Shown here one piece after another: positions 54,881 to 64,000 of a DNA stretch of 64,000 nt; within the stretch, counting starts at the first letter, position 1; every line of letters begins with the position of its first letter. The position numbers and the translations under genes were made by a program. Under the pieces are notes generated by a model. It did not search any database and was not told the origin of the DNA. It worked only from the letters and a program-made list of their open reading frames with translations. The DNA is taken from assembly GCF_964204865.1 (NCBI RefSeq), contig NC_135257.1, positions 13,166,151 through 13,230,150 of the forward strand, given 5' to 3'. The stretch comes from Styela clava (lineage: Eukaryota; Chordata; Ascidiacea; Stolidobranchia; Styelidae).

Positions 54881-56635
54881 ATGCAAACAAGTTTCAACAA
54901 AAAGCCAAGGGGAAAATCAAATGCATTGCAAATAAATGGTACTCAGTCATCACTTCATAATGGTCAGCTCTTGTGCTCGACTGGAATTCCATCCCTTGAT
55001 GGGGTAATAGGAGGTGGCATCCCTGTTGGAACTGTTTTCTTGCTTGAAGAAGATCACAATCATCAGTACTCTGATGTGCTCACAAGGTTTGTAGTTTTTC
55101 TTATGTTGTATTATGTTTGAAAATGAGTTTCACCTAAGAAATAAGCTTTGGCGTAATGAAGTATTTTAAGATTATGAATTTAAATCAGTTGAAATATCTG
55201 ATAACAAAATCTGAAACAAATTGATGTTTGTGTAACAGATACCCGGAATGTTGGTACAAATATTAATAGGATGTGCTACTCCTATTTTTGAAAAATTTAA
55301 ATGTGCCTAATCTCATGCCAGGTAAAGATATTTTGAATTATGAAAATTTTTCTGCTGTATATAGGTTGACAACTGCAATATTATAGTAATAATAATGGGA
55401 ATGCCATGTGTTCAGGTACTTTCTTGCCGAAGCCGTTGTAAGCAGTCATGAAGTATTTATTGTCGGAAACGATGATGAATCTTCCTTTACAAGTTACTTA
55501 CCCAAACCTGTGATGCCTGATGAAGATTCACATACAACAGAGGCAAATGCAGGAGATATGAAAATTGCATGGAGGTATCAGAATTCTCCACAGGTGCAAA
55601 CATCAATAGGAAAATACACGAAATATGGACACTATTATGACATAAGCAAACATATGGATGAGGAAATGCTAAACAACACAAAAATTAAATATGTTGACCT
55701 TAGGCATTTGTATCACAAAGAGTCTGAAAAGCCTCCAGATCTTTTCAAGGACAGTTTGAAAGAACTACATAAGTATATTGTTGAAAACAACTTCGATGCT
55801 GTGACTGCATTACAAGCGAAAAAACCTTTAAACATCTTGAGAGTGGTGATACATAGTTTTCTCTCACCATCTTGGGGATGTATAGGAGAGAATGACAGTG
55901 ATGATCAAAATTTTATTCGATTTTTAGTTTGTCTGCGTGGTATATTGAGAAAGTCACTTGCTGTTTGTTGGGTAACAGTTCCAACTCATATCCTTTCTTC
56001 AATCAATGTTAAGTTGTTGCGACACTATACTGATATGGTTGTCAAGTTGGAAGCATTTGGAAAAGGGAAAACCAATCCACTGTATAAGGATTATCATGGT
56101 AATGTTTGAAATAAATTTTAAAATTTTTCTTTGTGATAGTTTCCCATTTAGCTGTTTGATTACATAATTTTGCATGAGGAATGCCTTGAAAAAAGTTTTA
56201 ATGACATATGTTACAATTTTCAAGCTTTTTATATTTCAAGCATTTAAGTGAAAAAATATCTTGATGAATGATATCCTAAGAAATCTTTTATGACCTATGC
56301 TAAAATTCTGAAAGATTTTTCTAGTTCTCAAGTATTTAATTGAAATAGTTTATTGAAATATTCCATGCTTGCTAAAATGAAAAAACTGATCCCATTTAAA
56401 TTTTTTTTCAGGTTTGTTGAAGATTAAAAAACTACCAGTACTAAATTGTATTCTGCCATACATGCCAGACACATATGATCTTGCGTTTAAGCTTCGAAGA
56501 AAAAGATTTGCTGTTGAGAGGCTTCATTTACCCCCAGATATAACAGAATCAGCGAGTAGACAAGGTGTTGAGGAAGAAACTGGGTTGTCAGTCATGAATG
56601 TTAGTCACTCTAATAAAAAATCTGTGGATTTCTGA
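54881..56635 (+). CDS. ELP4: Elongator complex protein 4
   Basis: Three exons, 54881-55086, 55416-56098 and 56412-56635, joining in frame to 370 residues (human about 424). Elp4 forms, with Elp5 and Elp6, a hexameric ring of RecA-like subunits that helps Elongator modify wobble uridines (U34) of tRNAs in the cytoplasm. Visible matches: NGQLLCSTGIPSLDGVIGGG and TVFLLEED at the start of the RecA-like fold; MKIAWRYQ and GHYYDISKHM; LRGILRKSLAVCWVTVPTHI; NPLYKDYHG at the end of exon 2; AFKLRRKRFAVERLHLPPD in exon 3; and a C-terminus KKSVDF like the human KKHLDF. No canonical Walker A lysine is seen, as usual in Elp4. The N-terminal extension is shorter than in mammals. A candidate AATAAA is at 56690-56695. 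Confidence 0.96.
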
Positions 56636-56976
56636 TTACCTCACAAATTGTCTCTTTCATTAAGGCTGTTTTAAACAAAGCAGGTTTTCAATAAATACCG
56701 GACAAATTTATTCTATAATATAATTTAAGACTACAGCCGGAGAGAAAAAATTATATCCCATTGGTGCAATTACAATAAGGAATGGGCGTGACAAGCTCTT
56801 AATACTTCGAGATCAATATTTTTAAAGTAAGGAACAGTGATTTACATTTTACTGAATTCGTACTAATCACAAAGTAGGAATAATCAGCCCAAGTAGTGTT
56901 GCGGATGATAACATCTGTTATTGTAGTTTTGCTTAGTAGTTTAAGCAGCAATCTTTTCTAAAGTGTTTGGCAATGT
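56636..56976. terminator. Shared 3' region of convergent ELP4 and SPAG8
   Basis: 341 bases between two convergent stop codons. Candidate poly(A) signals face each other: AATAAA at 56690-56695 for ELP4 (+) and plus-strand TTTATT at 56707-56712 for SPAG8 (-). With cleavage 10-30 bases downstream of each signal, the two mRNAs would overlap by a few tens of bases at their 3' ends. Confidence 0.55.
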
Positions 56977-58669
56977 TTACATATTTGGATAGTTTTCTTG
57001 TTCATATGGCTTGGCTTCATCAAGGTATTCGGCTATTGGTTTGCTGAATGCTGTGTTCTTCTTGAAAGGTGTATCTCTGGTTTTGACTTGTGAGACTCCC
57101 TGAAATGGAATAAGAATTAGCCTTTTGGTCTCTTTATTGAAATAATTTTTACATCCAAAGAATTCAACTTACCGTAATTTTGTTTGTATGCTCTGACCAG
57201 AATGTAACACACTGTTCAGTGTTCACATTGTGTTCCTGAATGTGAATAAAGAACTAGTTATATTTATGTAAAAGGAAAGAGATGGAAGTTCTATATTTGG
57301 CATAGCAATAGTTTGCAGGTATATACCCATAGGTGGGATTTGAGCTGATCGTGCGAGCCCATTCAAGGAATGTCATGATAATCAGCGAATTATATTTTGT
57401 TTTTCTACACAAGATTTTCTGAAATAAGGGAACCTGTTATTTCTAATATTGATACTAAAGAAAATTTATTATTGAAATTTTGAATCCAATCACTATATAT
57501 TATTAATACATAAATAATCGGGGATAATAATCTTTTCAACCATGTCATGGTAAAATAGTGTGTGCAATGCCACACTAAGTAAAGTTTGGTCTTGGAAATG
57601 GGTTGCACAGATGAATTATCTTACCTTCGTGGGTGGAGGCAATGTTGATTCAAAATCACTTTTGTCAAAGTCTTGTTGCTTAATTGTAATGTATTCTGTT
57701 TTTGGAGGTGGTGGGTTGAAGTCTTCATGTGTTTGTTGCCTAGAAGATGATGGGAAATAAGGTAAACATGCAGTCATTGGGAATGGTGGAGACTCAAAAT
57801 AAACTTGAACACCATATTATATTTCACAGCGGGTTAGTATTAGGAAACATTACACAATCACTCTTTGATGAATATGTGCACACTCACCCAATTTCATCAT
57901 ACAACATTTGTTCAATCAATTTAGCTTTTTTTCCTTTCAACAATACTTGAGGAAATTTTGGTTCCTGATATGACTCTCTTACTGTAGTGAGTTTTTCAGC
58001 TCTTGCATCGGTTTCTAATGTAAGAAGACCTTTGTGGCCATGTCTGTGTAACTGGGCACTGCTTGTGTATTCAGAGTTGACATCGGTGGGCTCAAGTTTT
58101 GCCGTTGCACGCTGTGAAATATGATGAAGAATGTCCAAATTTGTTTTGATTGACAAATACTATTAGGTGTTTTATACTAACATAACTAAATGTCGAACAT
58201 AATTGTTCGAATAGCCAGCGAAAGTGTGGATGGGGTTTGTGACAACATCTTCTTCAGTATTGGTGGCTCAAGTTTCTCAACTGCGCAAGTTATTTTCCTC
58301 TCTTAACTATATGTTTACGAAATGTCTTCCAGTGCATTAGAATTGTAACAAATTCGGCTTCTAAATAAAACACCAGCTATGAAATAGCTGGATAATTATG
58401 AAGGCGTCACGATAAGAAACATTAAATAGAAATGCAGATAACGCATTCGTCGTGGTGCCAATATAAGGTGGTACCAATTAGAAAGCCAGTGAGCAAAACT
58501 AGAGGTAGGTACCGTTTTTCTAGTTGCTGAGTTAAAGTAATGTATCATAGTATTATTTATCTCTACTGCAAAACCGTTGCCATACCTCCTCCACCCAGTT
58601 CTCCAGTAGGCATCTGCCTCCAGAATTGTTAAATCTTATTTCATTACGACCTTCAAATCGCGAACTCAT
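56977..58669 (-). CDS. SPAG8: Sperm-associated antigen 8 (microtubule inner protein)
   Basis: Five exons on the minus strand: 58586-58669, 57888-58111, 57625-57739, 57173-57235 and 56977-57099, in frame, 202 residues. Exon 1 ends CLLENWVEE, joining RATAKLEP in exon 2. Exon 2 has HRHGHKGLLTLETDAR and the LRGK-like LLKGKKAKLIEQMLYDEI. Exons 4-5 contain FWSEHTNKITGVSQVKTRDT followed by PFKKNTAFSKPI and end PYEQENYPNM. These are the conserved C-terminal blocks of SPAG8 as I remember them (GVSNIRTLDTPFRKN, YEPENYP). Mammalian SPAG8 is over 400 residues because of a long repetitive N-terminus, absent here. The protein sits inside axonemal doublet microtubules of sperm and airway cilia. The start follows an acceptor-like TGCAG (border 58684/58683) by 14 bases. 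A candidate poly(A) signal is at 56707-56712. The neighbour on the 5' side, DNAAF2, is also ciliary. Confidence 0.87.
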
Positions 58670-59563
58670 CTTCACCAATTTGCCTGCATTAAAGAAAACG
58701 ATTGAAAAGCTACGCAGATGCAAGAGAGTCGAAGAAAACAGCATCAGTGTCACCACAGTGATGACCTTTGACTCTTACATTTGTGGGTTTGTCATTTTGG
58801 TAGGAGTCGATAAATACGGTGATAATAAATTTAGTACATTTCTGGACATGTTAAATTTAAAACAAATTATGGAATTTACAAAATATTTAACCTTAGTCAC
58901 GTAAAGACTGTGATTAGATGGCTTTGCGGATTATTTTTTAGGTTATGCGGAAACCAGAACTCGGGCTATTTTATACTAGTTAGTTACGTGAGTGACAATG
59001 GTAATGGATGTTGTGCCTACAGGTCAGCTCAGTAAAATACCAATTGGGGACCATCTGGGATTGTTGACTGTGCTTGCCTCTCATGAAATTCGTGACAAAA
59101 GTTGAAAAAACACGGGCGCAGTTCGTCAACAAAAATGCGATTAATGAACGGAAAAATACGTGATCCATTCTGCGATGGCGAAAAGTTCAGCGATTCTTCG
59201 CATACGGGATTCCTATCCGATTACAAAGTGTGAAGAGTGCTAACTGTCACTTGGCAAACTTCGCAATAACCCCGGAGCTAATAAGCTATCCATAAAAACG
59301 CCAAGAGTGTCCGCTCTCTCGCGCCAACGGCTAACATACCTCACTCGCACGAATTTCCGAAAAATATCTGGAGTTAAAGGAGGAAAACGTCGAGCTGTGA
59401 TTGCGAAATGCTGAGAAGAGAACAAGTAAATTTGAAAAATATCGATGATATTGGGCGGTAAAAATTATTGTGATACTATGAATAATGTTTTTTTGACTTG
59501 TTTAAGCACTTAAATATAAATAATAAATGTATGTTATACGGTATACTTGCAACACCATTTTTA

Positions 59564-60320
59564 GGGAACGGTCTAAAAGTAGACACTCGAAAGTTAGGCT
59601 TAGGCACTTGGAAAAAATGGGCGTAATAACTTTTAAAAACATAATGAATTAGTTAAAATTATTCGAAATGAATATTGATCATGCAAATTGCAACAAGTAA
59701 ACCAATCGGTAATATTTAAAACGTAGTATTATAAAGAGGCGCACGCGCTCGATCACCACATATGCTAGGCACTTCAAAAAGTATTGAAAAGAGGAATTAT
59801 CATCAATAAAATAGATGGAAAATAAAAATATTATACACAATGATTAGCCTGGGTAAATATCTAATGAATGTACCTGAGTCTAGTAGTGGTATTCGAGAAT
59901 AATAAATTGTTACCAGTAGGAACTTTTCAGGCACTTTGGAAAAAAAGGTAAAATGGGCGTTATAGCTTTCAAAAAGATGATGAATTAGTAGTTTAAAATA
60001 TTCTAATTAACTATTGCCATACAAATTGCAACAAGTAAATCCATTGTTATTACTAAAACGTAGTATTATAAGAAGGCGCACGCGCTCGATCACAACATAT
60101 GCATGCTAGGCACTTATTTAGACACTTCGAAAAATTCTTATAAAACTATGTTTTAAATATTTATCATTGGGTTTGCTTGTTGCAATTTGCATATTGTATA
60201 CTTAATTTAAATATTTTTAACTAATTCATTATCTTTTTTGAAAGTTATTACTCCCATTTACCTTTTTTCGAAATCCCCCAAAAAGTTCGTAATTCTCAAG
60301 TGTCTACTTTAAGTTTGTCC
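59564..60320. mobile_element. Mutator-like non-autonomous element with long internal repeats
   Basis: Ends GGAACGGTCTAAAAGTAGACAC (left) and, inverted, GGACAAACTTAAAGTAGACAC (right). The exact 10-bp direct repeat CCATTTTTAG flanks it at 59554-59563 and 60321-60330 (11 if the next G is counted), in the 9-11 bp range of MULEs. The ~190-bp terminal module appears three times: 59590-59790 and 59935-60115 in direct orientation, and about 60125-60318 inverted. Each direct module contains AGGCGCACGCGCTCGATCAC. 757 bp, non-coding. Confidence 0.85.
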
Positions 60321-60862
60321 CCATTTTTAGGATTATTTCCAAGATTGGTGCGGTGTTAGGTCACTAAACACCGTCAGATACTTCTACAGTTCTAGTTGGC
60401 ATGCCAAAATCATTTTCACATTTGTCATTTCGGGTTTAGTGAAGTAATCGCCGTAACTGCTTAAATATCGCCTAACAAAATATAATGTATAGCTGTATAA
60501 TGAATGCCATAACTGCTCAAATAACACCCAACAAATATGTGATGTGAAATTTTATTATAAAAAGATCGAGATTACACACGTATTGTCTTAAAACGTCGCT
60601 GTCGAAAAGGTGGATGACTTATCTATCCTTTCGTGAGTGGAGTTGTCCGCTGCCGTTTGTCCTATGTGTTTTGCTTATTGTGTTCACGCGAGACAAACTT
60701 TTATTTTTAGAAAAAAAATGAAAATTTGGGTTGTATTTTCATGTCACAATTTTGTTTGGTGTTATTTAAGCACTTGCAGGATTCATTTTCACACCACATT
60801 TGTGTTTGTGGGTATTTAAGCAGTTACGGCGTTTGCTTCACGAGACCCCGTTTCTAACCTAC

Positions 60863-61130
60863 GCCACAGTGACGAAATAAGGCACGTCAAAGTATACGAA
60901 TTGTTGTCCAAAACGTGCAGATGATCACTCAAAATCAAACAAGCTATTTCTCTCATGGAACGATCGCCGGCGTTACTGCATTCGCGAGGGCGTTATTGTC
61001 GCCGTTGGCAAGCTCTATGACGTGATTGTGACATCGTAGTAACGTAATTTTTGGATGACATAGCCAGGTGGGGGTTAGGAAGAACATATGCAAAAAGGTT
61101 TGTGAAGCGCCAACAAGAACAGTACGGCAC
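60863..61130. repeat. Dispersed repeat family R, copy 2
   Basis: Blocks CCACAGTGACGAAATAAGGC, CGTGCAGATGATCACTCAAA, GGCAAGCTCTATGACGTGAT, ATCGTAGTAACGTAATTTTTGG and GGTGGGGGTTAGGAAGAACA, in the same order as at 34661-34925 and 61684-61990. Confidence 0.75.
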
Positions 61131-61683
61131 ACTTTACAGATCGGGGGACATTGTCTCGTTTCAGAGAAACCCATTTTGCCAGTGATCTGACACCCCTCCT
61201 TTGGGAGATGTCTGGACATTGTTGTCCCTCAATATCTGTAAAAATACAGTATAATGAAGTTGCGCAAAATACTACAAAAAAGCGCAATCTAGTAACGTCA
61301 TCATTGAATTCCTCAGGAAAAAATAATCCGATTTACCAAAGAAAAAAAAATTTTACCGTGGCTTTCGAGAGTTTTTAGCAAAATATGGCAATTTTGGTCA
61401 CGTGACGGCTGCGATAAATTCAGATCATTATTGAGACAAGCATGGCGCGTTATGACGCATCTGACGTGGTGCCAGACGCCCCTCGTTTGTGAGACACATT
61501 GAGTGTTTGTTTTATTGAACCAAATGGAGGAAAAATCTTGGAATTTGGATGGTGTGCCATACTGAAGAAGGTCTTACGACGTTTAGTGAACGTGCGCTCC
61601 AATATTGACTTACAAAATGCTGGAAATGAAATGCAGTCAAGTCTATTAACCCGAATTTTTTTTTAAAAATTATTCGGAAATTA

Positions 61684-61990
61684 CATCACAGTGGCGAAAT
61701 AAGACCCCTCAAACTATACGAACTGTCATCCAAGACGCACAGACAATCACCCAAAATCGAGCAAGCTATTTCTCTTGTTTTCTTGTTGCAACAATCCTGA
61801 TATGAGAGAGATCGCTGCCGTCAGTGAATTCTTTATTGTCGGCACAGATGCCATTTTAGGCTATCGTAAGTATACTTTGGCAAGCTCTATGGTGAGATTG
61901 TGACATCGTAATGACGTAATTTTTGGATTGCCGTAGTTATGAGGGGATTAGGCATGACATGTGCGAAAATGTTTATGCTACGGCCACTAG
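61684..61990. repeat. Dispersed repeat family R, copy 3
   Basis: Direct-orientation relative of 60863-61130: ATCACAGTGGCGAAATAAGA, GAGCAAGCTATTTCTCTTG, GGCAAGCTCTATGGTGAGAT, ATCGTAATGACGTAATTTTT, GGGGATTAGGCATGACATGT. It contains an extra segment of about 40 bases in the middle. Confidence 0.75.
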
Positions 61991-62737
61991 AAGCACTTAA
62001 GGTAGGAAACTACACGAGACCCAAATTGGGGAAATATTTCAATGATTTCAGGACTTGATAATAAATGCTGATCTGAATAAGCTTTTGTTAATTTCTATAT
62101 CTATGGGTAATATTGTGATTTACGATAGTGTCAGTTTCTATTCAGAATGATTCTTAATTCTCTTGGGCTTGTTGTCATTAGGCCTTTAATTCTAATCATA
62201 ATAATCAGTTAAATCTATTATTAAAATTTTCATCCAAATGTAGCCTATCTATAAATGTGAAACCTGAAATGAAATAAGGAAACCTGAGCTTTCCTTATTG
62301 TGAAATCTAATCTTTCTTTCACTCCAAACACTAGTATTTGTACTTATTTTGTAGTTTCGTGCTAAAAGTTATAATTTCCAAACATACTTCATTATGTTTT
62401 CCAAACATTAAATAATAACTCAGTTTGAATGATATATATAAGAATTTGATTAAAAAAAATGACTCCTTTTTCAAAATGTATTTCTTTTTCCACTGCAGTA
62501 TTATAAAGTGCAAATTCTGATTAATATTCAAATATTACCGGTAAGTAATTTGACTGACTTTTTTCATAGCCCTGGTTTTGCATACTGCTATCTCTAATTG
62601 CTTGTTTTCAATTCTATGCTAGTTTATTATTCTCATTTGTTTACGAAAAGTTATTAGTCTGTACATATCAAACCCCAACACTACATTTTTGAAGTTAATA
62701 ATTAATTTTCCAACTGATTTAGAAATTAGTTACAACA

Positions 62738-64000
62738 ATGGAGCAAAAATTTGGTGACAAGTTAGGCTCGTTAGATTTAACTGATGATGAGATCAAGAGA
62801 CTTGGTGAATGCATGAAAGATGATAAGTTTATGGATCTTCTCCGCGATTATACAATGGCAATTAGTGATCCAGAAAACAAAAAGAAGTATGAAGAAGAAA
62901 TAGCAATGCTTGAAATAGAAAGAGGAAACGATGTCAAGTTTATCCATCCTTGTCCTGGTCATGTACTGAAAACAAGCAGAAATGGAGAAGATAAATGCTT
63001 TATCAATATATGTTCAAGTCCAAAAGTCGGGAAACCAGTCAGTAAAGCAACAGTTCAAGGTGCTACTCGTGGCATGCAATGGTCTATTCCTCACAGTCTA
63101 TCACAACCAAGAGAAGACAAGGATAAAGCGGGAGGGAATTGTTTTGTGTATGATGTTGTCTTTCATCCTGATACTTATCATATGTCGGAGAAAAATACAA
63201 GATTCCGTAAAATGATTCATGACATGGCGCTTGATGCGGTTGAACGTCTTTTCAGTGTGACGTTGGACAAAATTAATGTCAAAAAGCCAAAAATGAAGTT
63301 CAAAGGACTACCTCAAGCTTCAATAATAAGAACTCCGAGGGAGGATACAAGAGAGCTTGATGCCAAGATTGATGACCCAGATGATCCTCTTAAAGTTCCA
63401 TATCCTCCTACGCCAAATGGTCATGCACAAAAAGACACTGGAGCATCTACTAAAGCTAAAGAAAATGCTTCTGAAACTCCAAAAACACAGTCAAATAATA
63501 AATGTGACCACAAATTATTTAGGGAAGGACAATCAGATATTCTTCCTATTGTTTCGAGTGTTGTTGAAATTCAAAAAGAGGAATATGTGGAGCCTAAATA
63601 CACTATCGCACATCGAGGATATTTTGAAATGAGTGATTATTACAATGTCAATGAAAATAAAGTGCATTCTACTCGTCCCCGTGAGATTATTATGAACATA
63701 GAGTTGCCTATGCTGAAAGCAGCTTCTGCTTTGCATCTCGAAATATTTGAGGATAGGATTTTCTTGGAATGTGCCAAACCAGTCAAATATAAATTGAGCT
63801 TGAACCTTCCCTATGGAGTGGATGACAGCAAAGGTCATGCCAGATTTGATAAAAGCAAGCGACGTTTAACAATCACACTTGAAGTTCTTCCACCAAAAAG
63901 ATTGCAACTTCCGGCAATAGTTTCACAGGATGAAAATGCTTGCGGTTCTTGTTTCCAGAAAGAAGGGGAAAGCAAATCTGAACCAAAGAAAGAACAAAAT
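62738..64000 (+). CDS. DNAAF2: Kintoun / dynein axonemal assembly factor 2 (5' part, runs off the window)
   Basis: Open from the ATG at 62738 to the last base, 421 codons without intron or stop; the C-terminal part lies outside. Kintoun is a cytoplasmic co-chaperone that works with HSP70/HSP90 to preassemble outer and inner dynein arms for motile cilia. Residues 10-65 match the N-terminus (LDLTDDEIKRLGECMKDDKF; DPENKKKYEEEIAMLEIERG). The PIH domain spans about 35-200, with VKFIHPCPGHVLKTS (67-80) and CFVYDVVFHPDTY (135-147). A low-complexity linker follows (about 205-285), then a CS-like domain, about 287-386, with REIIMNIELPMLKAA and LSLNLPYGVDDSKGHARFDK. DPDD-like and PYPPTP stretches occur in the linker. 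Its divergent neighbour SPAG8 is also a ciliary gene. Confidence 0.96.
   Translation, partial: MEQKFGDKLGSLDLTDDEIKRLGECMKDDKFMDLLRDYTMAISDPENKKKYEEEIAMLEIERGNDVKFIHPCPGHVLKTSRNGEDKCFINICSSPKVGKPVSKATVQGATRGMQWSIPHSLSQPREDKDKAGGNCFVYDVVFHPDTYHMSEKNTRFRKMIHDMALDAVERLFSVTLDKINVKKPKMKFKGLPQASIIRTPREDTRELDAKIDDPDDPLKVPYPPTPNGHAQKDTGASTKAKENASETPKTQSNNKCDHKLFREGQSDILPIVSSVVEIQKEEYVEPKYTIAHRGYFEMSDYYNVNENKVHSTRPREIIMNIELPMLKAASALHLEIFEDRIFLECAKPVKYKLSLNLPYGVDDSKGHARFDKSKRRLTITLEVLPPKRLQLPAIVSQDENACGSCFQKEGESKSEPKKEQN

Larger units (their letters stand above)
58670..62737. other. Divergent intergenic region SPAG8-DNAAF2
   Basis: 4.07 kb without a recognisable gene. It holds a Mutator-like inverted-repeat element (59564-60320) and two copies of dispersed repeat R (60863-61130, 61684-61990). 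The stretches 58700-59560 and 62000-62700 show nothing I can name. Immediately before DNAAF2 is an acceptor-like TTTAG (AG at 62721-62722). Confidence 0.5.

Overview
This is nuclear DNA of an animal: A+T-rich, with GT-AG introns, one gene after another on both strands and many short transposon remnants. Eight genes give recognisable orthologues, all assigned from memory of the families because no search could be run: HSDL2, LRRC61, VWA8, NUP210, TAF2, ELP4, SPAG8 and DNAAF2 (kintoun; runs off the right edge). Two ciliary genes (SPAG8, DNAAF2), short introns, a splice-acceptor-like site shortly upstream of every start codon (as expected with spliced-leader trans-splicing) and strong similarity to vertebrate proteins suggest an invertebrate deuterostome. 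A tunicate is my best guess, but it is inference.

Layout: 1-519 MITE and 5' flank; 520-2097 HSDL2 (+, one exon, two SCP2 domains instead of the usual one); 3977-6844 LRRC61 (+, five exons); 8188-39132 VWA8 (-, 41 exons, 1909 codons, half of the window, its introns packed with MITEs, SINEs and hAT elements); 41731-47568 NUP210 (-, one exon, 1945 codons); 50751-54176 TAF2 (+, one exon, 1141 codons); 54881-56635 ELP4 (+, three exons); 56977-58669 SPAG8 (-, five exons); 62738-64000 DNAAF2 (+, 5' part). The VWA8 exon chain was checked by reading phase: all 41 exons join in frame and sum to a multiple of three.

The genes do not form one pathway. They cover peroxisomal lipid metabolism (HSDL2), a mitochondrial AAA+/VWA ATPase (VWA8), the nuclear pore membrane ring (NUP210), TFIID (TAF2), tRNA wobble modification through Elongator (ELP4), and cilia (SPAG8 as microtubule inner protein, DNAAF2 as dynein-arm assembly factor). 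SPAG8 and DNAAF2 are divergent neighbours 4 kb apart.

The accessory layer is mostly non-autonomous DNA transposons, several with intact target-site duplications: a four-copy MITE family with telomere-like motifs inside, two hAT elements of 1.6-1.9 kb, smaller hAT and mariner-like MITEs, a Mutator-like inverted-repeat element, a tRNA-derived SINE family, two further dispersed families, and an over-represented palindrome TACCGGTA. I found no CRISPR array, no genuine tRNA or rRNA gene, and no clearly new gene system.
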